Below are positions 20,060 through 28,714 of a DNA stretch of 36,059 bases, piece after piece. Origin of the DNA: an uncultured Nitrosospira sp. (GTDB lineage: Bacteria; Nitrospirota; Nitrospiria; Nitrospirales; Nitrospiraceae). How positions within the stretch are numbered: position 1 is the stretch's first letter; each line of letters begins with the position of its first letter. The DNA is taken from assembly GCA_900696505.1 (NCBI GenBank), contig CAADGJ010000199.1, positions 1 through 36,059 of the forward strand, given 5' to 3'. A program made the position numbers and the translations under genes. Under the pieces are notes generated by a model, which was not told the origin of the DNA, did no database searches, and worked only from the letters and a program-made list of their open reading frames with translations.

Positions 20060-23000
20060 ATGGCCATTGAAACACGTGCCTTCACAGAAGCCCAGCGCAT
20101 GGAATTGCGCTCGCATGTCGAGCTGGCGGGAGAAGCGATTGCCCAGTACTGGCCCATGCGGACCTTCATGCACCATAACCCGTTGCATGGAATGGAGGAT
20201 ATGCCTTTCCCCCAGGCCATCAAACGCGGAGAGCATTTGTTGGGTGGAAAGGGCTATCTGTCGAATGCCATCTACCGCCGTTTCTTCGAGCAAGGCCGCA
20301 TCGGCCTGAATGACGTGTCCTGCGTGCTGGCGCCTCTGGCCAGCGACCGGTGCGTGACCTTTGCGGGGCGCGAATTGACACATCTGGAGCTGATGCGCGT
20401 TTCTATGGTGCATGGCCTGGTCGATTTACCGGCGAAACTGCAGGACTCTGGGGCGGCCGAGGATACCGCTCTCGATGATCTACTGGCCTGGCTCGGTACC
20501 GCCGTGGCCGGGACGCGGATTCGTCAGCCGGAGCCATTGGTGCCCTGGGAGTCGCTTGACCTCTTGTCCCATGAGACGCTCTCGGCCTGGTGCGACCAGA
20601 CCTTGGGAACCTGCATCGTGTCGGACATCAATGAGCAGATGATCAAGTGGTGCAGCGTCTTTCTGGACGAAGGCGAAGCGTCCTGGGTCATGCCCAACCG
20701 GGAGCAGACGTTTTATCGCGCCTGGAAACGCTTGGCCCGTTACGATGCCGGCTTGGGGCTGCTGGGGATTCAGGATGCGGCTACAAAGATTGATGCTTTA
20801 GGTGAGCGTCCGGAAGAAGCGGTCCTCTCTTGCCTGGTGGATCTGGGAATACCGAAGTCTGCCTGGGAAGCCTACTTCGCCTTGCACCTCTCCGCCTTGC
20901 CTGGCTGGGCAGGATATATCAAATGGAGAGCGGAGGAGCAGCACCATCCGTGGCAGGTGCGGTACCCGATCGACCTCGTGAAGTACTTGGCGGTCCGGCT
21001 CTTTTACGAGCGCGAATTTGTCGAGTATCACTGCAGGCGCGCGTTAAATCGGCCGGGACAGTACGATGCCATTCGCGCCATCCTTGATCAGGCCCCCTAT
21101 GCCCATTGGTTACGGCGCCAGCTGACGGCCAGAACCATCCCACCATGGGCGATCCGGGAAGCCGAAGAGTGGCGTCGGTCCCACCAGGCTGCCACGCTCG
21201 ATGAATGGAACCAGGTCGGCAGCCGTCTCTATGAGCAGACGTCCGAGTGGCGTGGCACTGAAGCGATGAAGCGGGACGCTCGCCGGTTGCTTGCTCTGGA
21301 CGCGGCGCTCGGCACTGATCCGGCGCTGATCAGTCAGACCTCGGCGGCGGATGCGGCGACCGTGTTGAACTGGCTGGATGGATTTCCCGCCGGCCAACAG
21401 GGCCAGCGTTGGCTGGAAGCCCTCGAAGCCAAGCACCGGCGCGACGTAGTCGACGAATTGCGGGCCGTGACGAAACAACTTCGCGACACCGATGATCGGG
21501 CTGCACCAGCCGGATCGGCGCGTCCGCTCGCACAAATGGTGTTTTGCATCGACGTTCGTTCCGAGGTGTTCCGAAGACATCTGGAGCAGCTGGGAGGGTA
21601 TGAGACCTTTGGGGTGGCGGGGTTCTTCGGCATACCGGTGAAGTATCAGGCGTTCGGAGAAGAGCATCCGGTCACCCATGCGCCGGTGTTGTTAAAACCC
21701 AAGAACCACATCCGGGAGATTCCACGCAGCTACCATGGCGCGGCGGCAAGTCGACATCGGTTGTTTGCCCAGCTCAGCCACGTGGCGCATACGCTCCTGC
21801 ACGATCTGAAAGAAAACGTCATTACGCCCTATGTCATGGTGGAAGCACTGGGATGGTTTTTCAGTCTGCCGTTTTTCGGCAAAACCCTGTGCCCCCTGGC
21901 CTACCAACGTCTCACGTCTTCGTTAAAGAGCCTGTGGGTTCCGCCCCTGGCCACCACGCTCACGATCGATAAGCTCACGAGAGAAGAGGCGGAGGAGATG
22001 GTTGCGGTGGAGCAGCGCGCGGTCATTCGTGCGGCGTTGCGGCAGGAATTTCCTGCCCTCGGTTCCGCCATCACCCCGGCGCTGATCGATGCGATCCGTG
22101 TCGGCGTGATGGAAGATGCGGAAGGACAAAGGGGCGGGGACGTGGCGCACATCCTCGGCATCTCCCCTGTGGAAGTCGCTGCGCTGTACGAGCGATTCCG
22201 GCGTGATTTCAACCTCACGCCGCGTGGTATGTCGTCGCGACTCCAGCGGATCACCCAGCATGGCTTTTCCGTCTCCGAACAGGCGTACGGCGTCGAGGCG
22301 GCCCTTCGTCTCATGGGATTCACGTCGGGATTTTCGCGTCTCGTGGTGATCTGTTCCCATGGGAGCACCTCGGACAATAACCCCTACGAATCCGCCTTGG
22401 ATTGCGGCGCGTGCGGAGGCAACAGCGGCCTGCCCAATGCGCGTGCCTTCGCGTCGATGGCAAATAATGCGGCCGTCCGGAAGGTATTGGAAACGCGGGG
22501 CATCAGAATCCCCGGCGATACGCATTTCCTGGCTGGGCTTCATGATACGACGCGGAACGATGTCCGGATCGTGGACATGGAAGATATTCCTGCGACTCAT
22601 CGGAAAGACCTGGTACGGCTCCTGGAGGATCTCCGCGAAGCGGGCGCCCAGGCGGCACAGGAACGGGGCCTGGCGTTAGGGGGACCCGTCGCCACGTGGT
22701 CGCGAAAGGATCCCCATACCAAAGCGGCCAGACGAAGCGTGGACTGGGCTCAGGTGCGCCCGGAATGGGGCTTGTCGAGGAACAACCTGCTCATCGTCGG
22801 GCGGCGTGAACTCACCCGGCCGCTGAATTTGCAGGGGCGCGCCTTTCTCCATTCCTACGATCACCGGCAGGACAGTTCAGGGAAGCTGCTGGAAGCCATC
22901 ATGACCGCGCCTCTCATCGTCGCGCAGTGGATCAACATGGAGCATTATTTCTCCACCGTCGACAACGAGGTCTATGGCAGCGGCAGCAAGGTCTATCACA

Positions 23001-23416
23001 ATATCGTCGGTCGGGTGGGCGTCATGAGTGGAGCCAATAGTGATCTTCGCCTGGGACTTCCCGCGCAGACCGTGCTCGACGGCTCAATGCCGTACCACGA
23101 GCCCATGCGGCTGTTGACCATCATTGAAGCGCCGAGAACCCGTGTCGAATCCGTCATTGCCACCCATCCGGGACTGGAGCGGTTGTTCCACAACGAATGG
23201 GTGTTGCTGGTCGTGTGCGAGGCGAGCGAAGGCGCCTTTTATCATTATGACATCATGCGGGGCTGGCAGCCGGTGTCCGGCTTGCCGGAGCAGTCGTCCG
23301 CTGCTGCTCCCCGCTTCGTTGGCGAATCAGCGCCGTTTTTGCACCAGAAAGATGGTGAAACGGTGGGGTCTGTTCAGGAAGCAACGGCATCCGAGCAAAA
23401 GAGGATGAATCCATAG
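20060..23416 (+). CDS. dabA: DabA/DUF2309 family inorganic-carbon transporter subunit (copy 1)
   Basis: 'QMVFCIDVRSEVFRRHLEQLGGYETFGVAGFFG' and 'VICSHGSTSDNNPYESALDCGACGGNSG' retain the Cys/Asp and His/Cys positions expected for the carbonic-anhydrase-like Zn site of DabA. Confidence 0.92.
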   Translation: MAIETRAFTEAQRMELRSHVELAGEAIAQYWPMRTFMHHNPLHGMEDMPFPQAIKRGEHLLGGKGYLSNAIYRRFFEQGRIGLNDVSCVLAPLASDRCVTFAGRELTHLELMRVSMVHGLVDLPAKLQDSGAAEDTALDDLLAWLGTAVAGTRIRQPEPLVPWESLDLLSHETLSAWCDQTLGTCIVSDINEQMIKWCSVFLDEGEASWVMPNREQTFYRAWKRLARYDAGLGLLGIQDAATKIDALGERPEEAVLSCLVDLGIPKSAWEAYFALHLSALPGWAGYIKWRAEEQHHPWQVRYPIDLVKYLAVRLFYEREFVEYHCRRALNRPGQYDAIRAILDQAPYAHWLRRQLTARTIPPWAIREAEEWRRSHQAATLDEWNQVGSRLYEQTSEWRGTEAMKRDARRLLALDAALGTDPALISQTSAADAATVLNWLDGFPAGQQGQRWLEALEAKHRRDVVDELRAVTKQLRDTDDRAAPAGSARPLAQMVFCIDVRSEVFRRHLEQLGGYETFGVAGFFGIPVKYQAFGEEHPVTHAPVLLKPKNHIREIPRSYHGAAASRHRLFAQLSHVAHTLLHDLKENVITPYVMVEALGWFFSLPFFGKTLCPLAYQRLTSSLKSLWVPPLATTLTIDKLTREEAEEMVAVEQRAVIRAALRQEFPALGSAITPALIDAIRVGVMEDAEGQRGGDVAHILGISPVEVAALYERFRRDFNLTPRGMSSRLQRITQHGFSVSEQAYGVEAALRLMGFTSGFSRLVVICSHGSTSDNNPYESALDCGACGGNSGLPNARAFASMANNAAVRKVLETRGIRIPGDTHFLAGLHDTTRNDVRIVDMEDIPATHRKDLVRLLEDLREAGAQAAQERGLALGGPVATWSRKDPHTKAARRSVDWAQVRPEWGLSRNNLLIVGRRELTRPLNLQGRAFLHSYDHRQDSSGKLLEAIMTAPLIVAQWINMEHYFSTVDNEVYGSGSKVYHNIVGRVGVMSGANSDLRLGLPAQTVLDGSMPYHEPMRLLTIIEAPRTRVESVIATHPGLERLFHNEWVLLVVCEASEGAFYHYDIMRGWQPVSGLPEQSSAAAPRFVGESAPFLHQKDGETVGSVQEATASEQKRMNP

Positions 23417-23433
23417 AGGAAGGGAGACGGAGT

Positions 23434-23757
23434 ATGCTGACGCTGCATCCGATGAAAGAGATTCGCATTGTCGTGGAGGGGGAACATTTGAAAATCGTCA
23501 CCAGCCTGCTCGACCGGGTCGGCGCGACCGGGTACACCATCATCAACAATGTGTCGGGCAAAGGCCATCATGGATTCCATGAGGGGCATCTGCTGTTCAA
23601 TGATACGAGCAGCCAGGTGATCGTCTTCACCGTTGTGCCTGAGGAACGGATCGAGCCCATCCTGGCGGGGCTTGGCCCGTTGTTTCACAAACATTCCGGT
23701 GCGATGTTCGTCAGCGACGTAGCCGTGACGCGTCGAGACCATTTCGTCACCCCCTAG
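23434..23757 (+). CDS. PII-like signalling protein associated with the Dab operon
   Basis: 'KEIRIVVEGEHLKIVTSLLDRVGATGYTIINNVSGKGHHGFHEG...VIVFTVVPEERIEPILAGLGPLFHKHSGAMFVSDVAV' has PII/GlnB-like fold features; 17 bp after dabA1. Confidence 0.8.
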   Translation: MLTLHPMKEIRIVVEGEHLKIVTSLLDRVGATGYTIINNVSGKGHHGFHEGHLLFNDTSSQVIVFTVVPEERIEPILAGLGPLFHKHSGAMFVSDVAVTRRDHFVTP

Positions 23758-23771
23758 ATTGCTAGGGGGTG
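23748..23771. terminator. Perfect stem-loop overlapping the stop codon of the PII-like gene
   Basis: CACCCCCTAG (23748-23757)-ATTG-CTAGGGGGTG (23762-23771). The arm contains the TAG stop; no T tract follows. Confidence 0.55.
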
Positions 23772-23869
23772 CACAGCGGATTTTCAATGTCGCAGGCGCC
23801 CCGTTTCCGCGTGCGCGACTGTGAGCGCTGAATGAAATCATCCGCCAAACCCGATAGAGACGAGACCTG

Positions 23870-25843
23870 ATGGCGTCATCCCGCCGCAGCCGCACCACGC
23901 GTTCCCGGCCAGTCCAGTCTGAAATCGCCGCGGCCGAAGTACTGGCCTGGCTGAGCGATTGCATCCAGGGAGGACTATCGTTTGTCTGCAAAGGCATTCT
24001 CATCTTCGAAAATTCTCAATTTGCGGAATTGGTCGAGAGCGGGCCTCCGAGGGTCGAGGGCCATGAGCATGCCCTGCGCAAACGGCTCCTCGACGATGCC
24101 ATTGCGTGGAACAATCGGCCGCTTGGCGAACGCAAGAGCGTGGAATACCAGCTCGAAGGCCGGGACGGCGGGCGTCTCTACTACGTCTGCCGATTCAATG
24201 TCGTGCCCTATCGTGGTGAGCGGGGCGTACTTATGGTGCTGGAGGATGTGACCGAACGCGTCATGCTCGCACAGGATGCGTCCCACGTAGCCCGGTTTCA
24301 ATCGGTGTTGGCTCGCATTGGCACGCTCGCCGTCAGCGGTGTGTCGGCTCAAGAGCTCATGAATGAGGCGGTGAAAGAGACCGCCGCCGCGCTGGAAGTG
24401 GAGCTGTGCAAAATCCTGGTCCCGCGCGCCCACGATGGTCAGCTGTACATCATGGCCGGATCAGGCTTGCAAAGCGAACTGATCGGAAAACTGACCATCG
24501 AGGGCGGCACGCATTCTCAAGCCGGGTATGCGATTGCCAAGCGTCTTCCGGTTGTCGTGGACGACCTACGCCGCGAGACGCGCTTCTCGCCTTCGCGGTT
24601 GTTGACCGAACATGGAGCCGTGTCGGGCATGTGTGTGCCCATGCTAGTCGAGGACAGGGTCTACGGGGTCATGACGGCCCACTCCAAGCGGGTGCGCAAG
24701 TTCAGCCAGCAGGAGCAGGAGTTTCTCTGCACCATGGCCAACACCATCGGGACGGTCCTCGAGCGCCGGTGGCATGAGGAAACGCAGATGGACTTCTATC
24801 ATCGCCTGTTCCTGTCCGCACAGGACGGCGTCATGATGACCGATACGACCGGGCGGATTCTGGAATGGAATCCGGCTCTGGAGCGGATGACCGGATGGAC
24901 GAGAGAGGAGGCTCTGGGGCAGCGCCCGGCGATTCTGAAATCCGGAAAGCATCCGCCGGAATTCTACGATCGTTTGTGGGCTTCCATTCGCGCCGGGCAG
25001 CCTTTTGTCGAACGGTTCGTGAATCGGCGGAAAGACGGATCGGAATTCCTCGTCTGGGAGAGTGTCAACCCCGTCAAGGCCTCCGACGGGACGACCCAGT
25101 ATTTCATGGCGATTCTGACCGATCTGAGCGAGCGCGAGCAGATGATGGAGGCCCTTCGCCATACCGAGCAGGTGAAACTGGTCGGCCAGCTCGCGGGAGG
25201 CATTCTGCACGAGGTGAGGAATCCCCTCATCGGGTTGGGCAGTCTGGCCACCCATCTCGCGGACCAGGCCTCGCTTCCTCAGGAAGCGCGCGACCGGTGC
25301 CGGCTGATTGCGCGGGAGGCCGCACGGATCGATGAACTCCTGGAGTCCCACTTGGGCCAATTGCGCCCCCGCCCGTTTGATATCACGTCCTGCGACCTCG
25401 CTTCGGTATTGGACGATATGTTGACTCTGCTGCGGCCGAACATCGTGAAGAATCAGATCCTGATCAAGACCTCCGTCGCGCCGGACCTTCCCTCTGTCGA
25501 TGCTTCCAAAGCCCACATTCTGCAGGTCTGCTTGAACATCGTGCTCAACGCTATCGATGCGATGCCGGGCGGCGGCCACTTGCATGTCACACTTGTGCCG
25601 GAAGCCCGACGGGTTCCCGGGGTGTTGATGCGATTTGCGGATACCGGGAAGGGCATACCGGCGGATGATCTGGAGCGGATCTATGAGCCATTCTTCACCA
25701 AGGGAAAAGCCAAGGGCGTCGGGCTCGGGCTGACCATCACCCGCGATATGGTTGAGCGGCACCACGGCCAGCTGGTGATCCAGAGCCCTCCGGGGAGGGG
25801 AGCAGTCGTCGATGTGTGGCTTCCTCTCAAACACGAGGCGTAG
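23870..25843 (+). CDS. Soluble GAF/PAS sensor histidine kinase, probable partner of the downstream sigma54 activator
   Basis: GAF-like region, PAS 'DGVMMTDTTGRILEWNPALERMTGWTREEALGQ', HisKA 'LAGGILHEVRNPLIGLGSLATHL', HATPase 'NIVLNAIDAMPGGG', 'ADTGKGIP', 'GVGLGLTITR'. No obvious TM segment. Confidence 0.88.
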   Translation: MASSRRSRTTRSRPVQSEIAAAEVLAWLSDCIQGGLSFVCKGILIFENSQFAELVESGPPRVEGHEHALRKRLLDDAIAWNNRPLGERKSVEYQLEGRDGGRLYYVCRFNVVPYRGERGVLMVLEDVTERVMLAQDASHVARFQSVLARIGTLAVSGVSAQELMNEAVKETAAALEVELCKILVPRAHDGQLYIMAGSGLQSELIGKLTIEGGTHSQAGYAIAKRLPVVVDDLRRETRFSPSRLLTEHGAVSGMCVPMLVEDRVYGVMTAHSKRVRKFSQQEQEFLCTMANTIGTVLERRWHEETQMDFYHRLFLSAQDGVMMTDTTGRILEWNPALERMTGWTREEALGQRPAILKSGKHPPEFYDRLWASIRAGQPFVERFVNRRKDGSEFLVWESVNPVKASDGTTQYFMAILTDLSEREQMMEALRHTEQVKLVGQLAGGILHEVRNPLIGLGSLATHLADQASLPQEARDRCRLIAREAARIDELLESHLGQLRPRPFDITSCDLASVLDDMLTLLRPNIVKNQILIKTSVAPDLPSVDASKAHILQVCLNIVLNAIDAMPGGGHLHVTLVPEARRVPGVLMRFADTGKGIPADDLERIYEPFFTKGKAKGVGLGLTITRDMVERHHGQLVIQSPPGRGAVVDVWLPLKHEA

Positions 25844-25923
25844 CAGCATGCTGAACGTAGCGTTTTTCGGTGATGGCCTGCCGTTGATGCGGTTGGATCA
25901 CTGTCCATATGGAGGCGCCTGAC

Positions 25924-27327
25924 ATGGCATGGCATTTGTTGCTGCTGGAAGATGAGGCGTCGGTCCGCGAGGCGTTTGCACTACGTCTGCGGGACCAGGG
26001 GTATGTGGTGCAGACGGCCGAGACGGGCGAGGAGGCCCTTGGATTGCTGCGTTCATTCGAGCCGGATATCCTCATCGTGGATTTAGTAATGCCGAACCTC
26101 TCCGGTCTCGATGTGCTTGCCCGCGTGAAGCAGATGTCGCCCGCTCTGCCGGTCATTGTGCTGACGGCCAGGGGAACCGTCAAAGATGCGGTGGAAGCCA
26201 TGCGGCTCGGCGCGTTCGATTTCGTGGCCAAGTCCATTGATATGGACGATTTGCTCCACACACTACGCAGAGTGACGGATTTCTTGACGCTTCAGCGTCA
26301 GGTGCAGTTGCATAGCGGTCAGGATGCCGCCCGGTACGCGTTGGATCGCGTGATCGCCAAGAGTCCGGTCACCAAAAGTTTCCTGGCCCAGGTCCAGGAA
26401 CTCGTGCGCAACGACCGCGTCACGGTGCTGTTGCAAGGGGAAACGGGAACCGGCAAGCAGTACATGGGCCGGGTGATCCACTACAACAGTGCGCGTGGCA
26501 GCAAGCCCTGCGTCGAGGTCGACTGCCCGTCGATTCCACGAGACCTCTTCGAGAGCGAACTCTTCGGCCATGAGAAGGGCGCATTCACGGGCGCCGCAGG
26601 CCGTAAATGCGGGCTGATCGAGATGGCTGAAGGCGGGACGGTCTTTTTTGACGAGATCGGTGATCTTCCCTTGGCGCTGCAAGCCAAGCTGTTGCGGGTG
26701 ATTGAGGAGCGGTCGCTGCGACGGGTCGGGGGAATGAATACCGTGCCGGTCGATGTGCGATTCATGGCGGCGACGAACCGCGATCTGAAGGCGGCCGTCG
26801 CGAAGGGAGAGTTTCGAGAAGATCTCTACTTCCGGCTGAACGTCGTCATGCTCACGGTTCCGCCCTTGCGAGCGCGGCCGGAAGACATCATTCCGCTGGC
26901 CGAACACTGCCTTCTCCGGTCGGCGCTGGCCCTCAAGAAGCCGGTTCGCGAACTGACTGAGTCTGCGAGACAATTGCTGCAAGCCTATCGCTTCCCCGGG
27001 AACGTCCGGGAGCTGGGCAATCTCATCGAACGGGCGGTGATCTTTTGCAATGGTCCGTCACTCGATGCAGCTCATTTTCCGGCGGACCTGACTGCGGCGG
27101 TGGCGCCAGCTTCACTCCCAGGAGCCGTTGAGCCTGCGGCGGTCCCTGCTGAAGCCGACCCGCTGAGGGTCAGCCTGTCTTTCAAGGTGGGCGAGCGGTC
27201 GCTGAGCGACCTCGAGGATGCCATCATTCAGGCCGTCCTCGAACGAAGCGACGGCAACAAAACCCTGGCGGCAAAGCACCTGGGAATCACGCGCTGGATG
27301 CTCGATCGGCGCCGCAAGGCATACTAG
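25924..27327 (+). CDS. Sigma54-dependent NtrC-family response regulator (receiver-AAA+-HTH)
   Basis: Receiver 'LLLEDEASVREAF...DILIVDLVMPNLSGLDV...VLTARG'; AAA+ 'LLQGETGTGKQ', 'GHEKGAFTGAAGR', 'GGTVFFDEIGDLPLALQAKLLRVIEE'; C-terminal Fis-like HTH 'NKTLAAKHLGITRWMLDRRRKAY'. Confidence 0.92.
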   Translation: MAWHLLLLEDEASVREAFALRLRDQGYVVQTAETGEEALGLLRSFEPDILIVDLVMPNLSGLDVLARVKQMSPALPVIVLTARGTVKDAVEAMRLGAFDFVAKSIDMDDLLHTLRRVTDFLTLQRQVQLHSGQDAARYALDRVIAKSPVTKSFLAQVQELVRNDRVTVLLQGETGTGKQYMGRVIHYNSARGSKPCVEVDCPSIPRDLFESELFGHEKGAFTGAAGRKCGLIEMAEGGTVFFDEIGDLPLALQAKLLRVIEERSLRRVGGMNTVPVDVRFMAATNRDLKAAVAKGEFREDLYFRLNVVMLTVPPLRARPEDIIPLAEHCLLRSALALKKPVRELTESARQLLQAYRFPGNVRELGNLIERAVIFCNGPSLDAAHFPADLTAAVAPASLPGAVEPAAVPAEADPLRVSLSFKVGERSLSDLEDAIIQAVLERSDGNKTLAAKHLGITRWMLDRRRKAY

Positions 27328-27392
27328 CACTCCGGAATTCCCTTCCTCTCACCTGTCTTCCGCGCCACACTGCGACGGCGCGGCTGCGCCCC

Positions 27393-27438
27393 GGTGCGCA
27401 GGCACACACCTGTGCGCGGGAAGGTCTGTCCGCGCACA
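27393..27438. promoter_or_regulatory. Putative activator UAS (degenerate TGTGC-N6-GCACA dyads) upstream of the cysD-like gene
   Basis: GGTGCGCAGGCACACA (27393-27408) and GGTCTGTCCGCGCACA (27423-27438). The second matches the dabB site TGTGCGTCCGCGCACA at 13 of 16 positions. About 119 bp upstream of the sigma54-type promoter. Confidence 0.55.
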
Positions 27439-27554
27439 ACCAGCGCATCTATCCACTCATCCGTTCCAGACCCGTTCGTTGCCGGATAGTGTCTCTGCCG
27501 TCCCCTGACCGGCATGTGACCCTCCCGCAGGAAGCCAGGGGTGGTCGTTGTTAA

Positions 27555-27571
27555 CAGGACCTCATATTGCA
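27555..27571 (+). promoter_or_regulatory. Putative sigma54 promoter of the cysD-like gene
   Basis: CAGGACCTCATATTGCA: GG (27557-27558)-N10-GC (27569-27570). Confidence 0.6.
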
Positions 27572-27668
27572 AGGACGGTTTGATAGTCGATCCGGCCACG
27601 AGCGGGTTGTGAGGCTAACGACTGGAAAACCTGCGCGGATGGAATTCATCTAGTGCCTGGGGGATGTT

Positions 27669-28466
27669 ATGCGACACCTGCGAGAGCTTGAAGATCAGAG
27701 CGTTTATATCTTGCGCGAAGCCTATAAGCATTTTGACGGCTTGGCGATGTTATGGTCGATGGGGAAGGATTCGACGGTGCTGTTATGGCTGGCCCGCAAG
27801 GCATTTTTCGGCCACGTGCCTTTTCCGCTGGTGCACATCGATACGGGGTACGAAATGCCGGAACTGATCGAATATCGGGATCGCATATGCCGCGATTGGA
27901 GGTTGAATCTCATCGTGGGCCAGAACAAGGCGGCGCTGGCCGACGGCATGGGACCGGACCGCGGCCGGGTTGTGTGCTGCACGGCCATGAAAATCGATGC
28001 CCTTAACCAGACCATCGCCCAGCACGGCTGGTCGGCCATTATCCTCGGCATTCGAGCGGACGAGGAGGGCACGCGTGCCAAGGAACGATACTTCTCTTTG
28101 CGGGGCAAGGAGGGCGAGTGGAATTTTCGCGACCAGCCGCCGGAACTCTGGGAACAATTTCAGACGAAGTTTCCGCCCGGTTCCCACATTCGCGTGCATC
28201 CTCTTCTCGATTGGACCGAGCTGAACATCTGGGAATATCTCGAACAGGAACGAATTGAGCTGCCGACCCCATATTTCGACAGGGGAGCCGGCACACGATA
28301 TCGGAGCTTAGGTTGTGTCCCCTGCACCGGCACAGTTGATTCCTGCGCCTCCACCATACCTCAAATCATCACCGAACTGCGCCGCACGACGACAGCCGAA
28401 CGAGCCGGCCGCGCACAAGACGAAGGACGCGGCATGGAAACCCTCCGGAAGCTCGGCCATATGTAG
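27669..28466 (+). CDS. CysD-like PP-loop protein (sulfate adenylyltransferase subunit 2/PAPS-reductase superfamily) with CC...CxxC cysteines
   Basis: '[44 protein letters not shown]...[22 protein letters not shown]', '[14 protein letters not shown]', '[16 protein letters not shown]' are CysD-like. Cysteines at residues 103, 104, 216 and 219. No CysN/GTPase gene adjacent. Confidence 0.8.
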   Translation: MRHLRELEDQSVYILREAYKHFDGLAMLWSMGKDSTVLLWLARKAFFGHVPFPLVHIDTGYEMPELIEYRDRICRDWRLNLIVGQNKAALADGMGPDRGRVVCCTAMKIDALNQTIAQHGWSAIILGIRADEEGTRAKERYFSLRGKEGEWNFRDQPPELWEQFQTKFPPGSHIRVHPLLDWTELNIWEYLEQERIELPTPYFDRGAGTRYRSLGCVPCTGTVDSCASTIPQIITELRRTTTAERAGRAQDEGRGMETLRKLGHM

Positions 28467-28512
28467 CTCCTCCTATGCACCCGCATTGATGGCCCACGTT
28501 CCCTGTTCAACG

Positions 28513-28564
28513 GGTTGCGCTCTGCACGGACGTGCATGGTTGCACGTTCGTGTACCCTTGCACG
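28513..28564. promoter_or_regulatory. Tandem TGTGC-N6-GCACA-like dyads upstream of dabA2 (putative activator UAS)
   Basis: CGTGCATGGTTGCACG (28531-28546) and CGTGTACCCTTGCACG (28549-28564), centres 18 bp apart. A weaker third unit GGTTGCGCTCTGCACG (28513-28528) is 18 bp further upstream. About 108 bp upstream of the sigma54-type promoter. Confidence 0.7.
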
Positions 28565-28669
28565 CCTCGACCTTGCCGACCGGCTTCCGCCGCGTCGCGA
28601 GGCAGATATTGAATCGCGACCTTCCGAACAAATCAGAGCCAGCCGCATCTGTGGTGGTGCGGGAGACGG

Positions 28670-28686
28670 TTGGCCCCGTTCTTGCT
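28670..28686 (+). promoter_or_regulatory. Putative sigma54 promoter of dabA2
   Basis: TTGGCCCCGTTCTTGCT: GG (28672-28673)-N10-GC (28684-28685). Nearly the same as the dabB element (GGCCC[T/C]GTTCTTGCTGT). Confidence 0.75.
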
Positions 28687-28714
28687 GTGACACAGGGACA
28701 AAGTGAGGGACGGC

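Noticed and set aside
28703-28714. GTG at 28703 as the dabA2 start
   Set aside because: It would fall only a few nucleotides after the predicted sigma54 transcription start; the ATG at 28715 has a better-placed GAGGGA SD.
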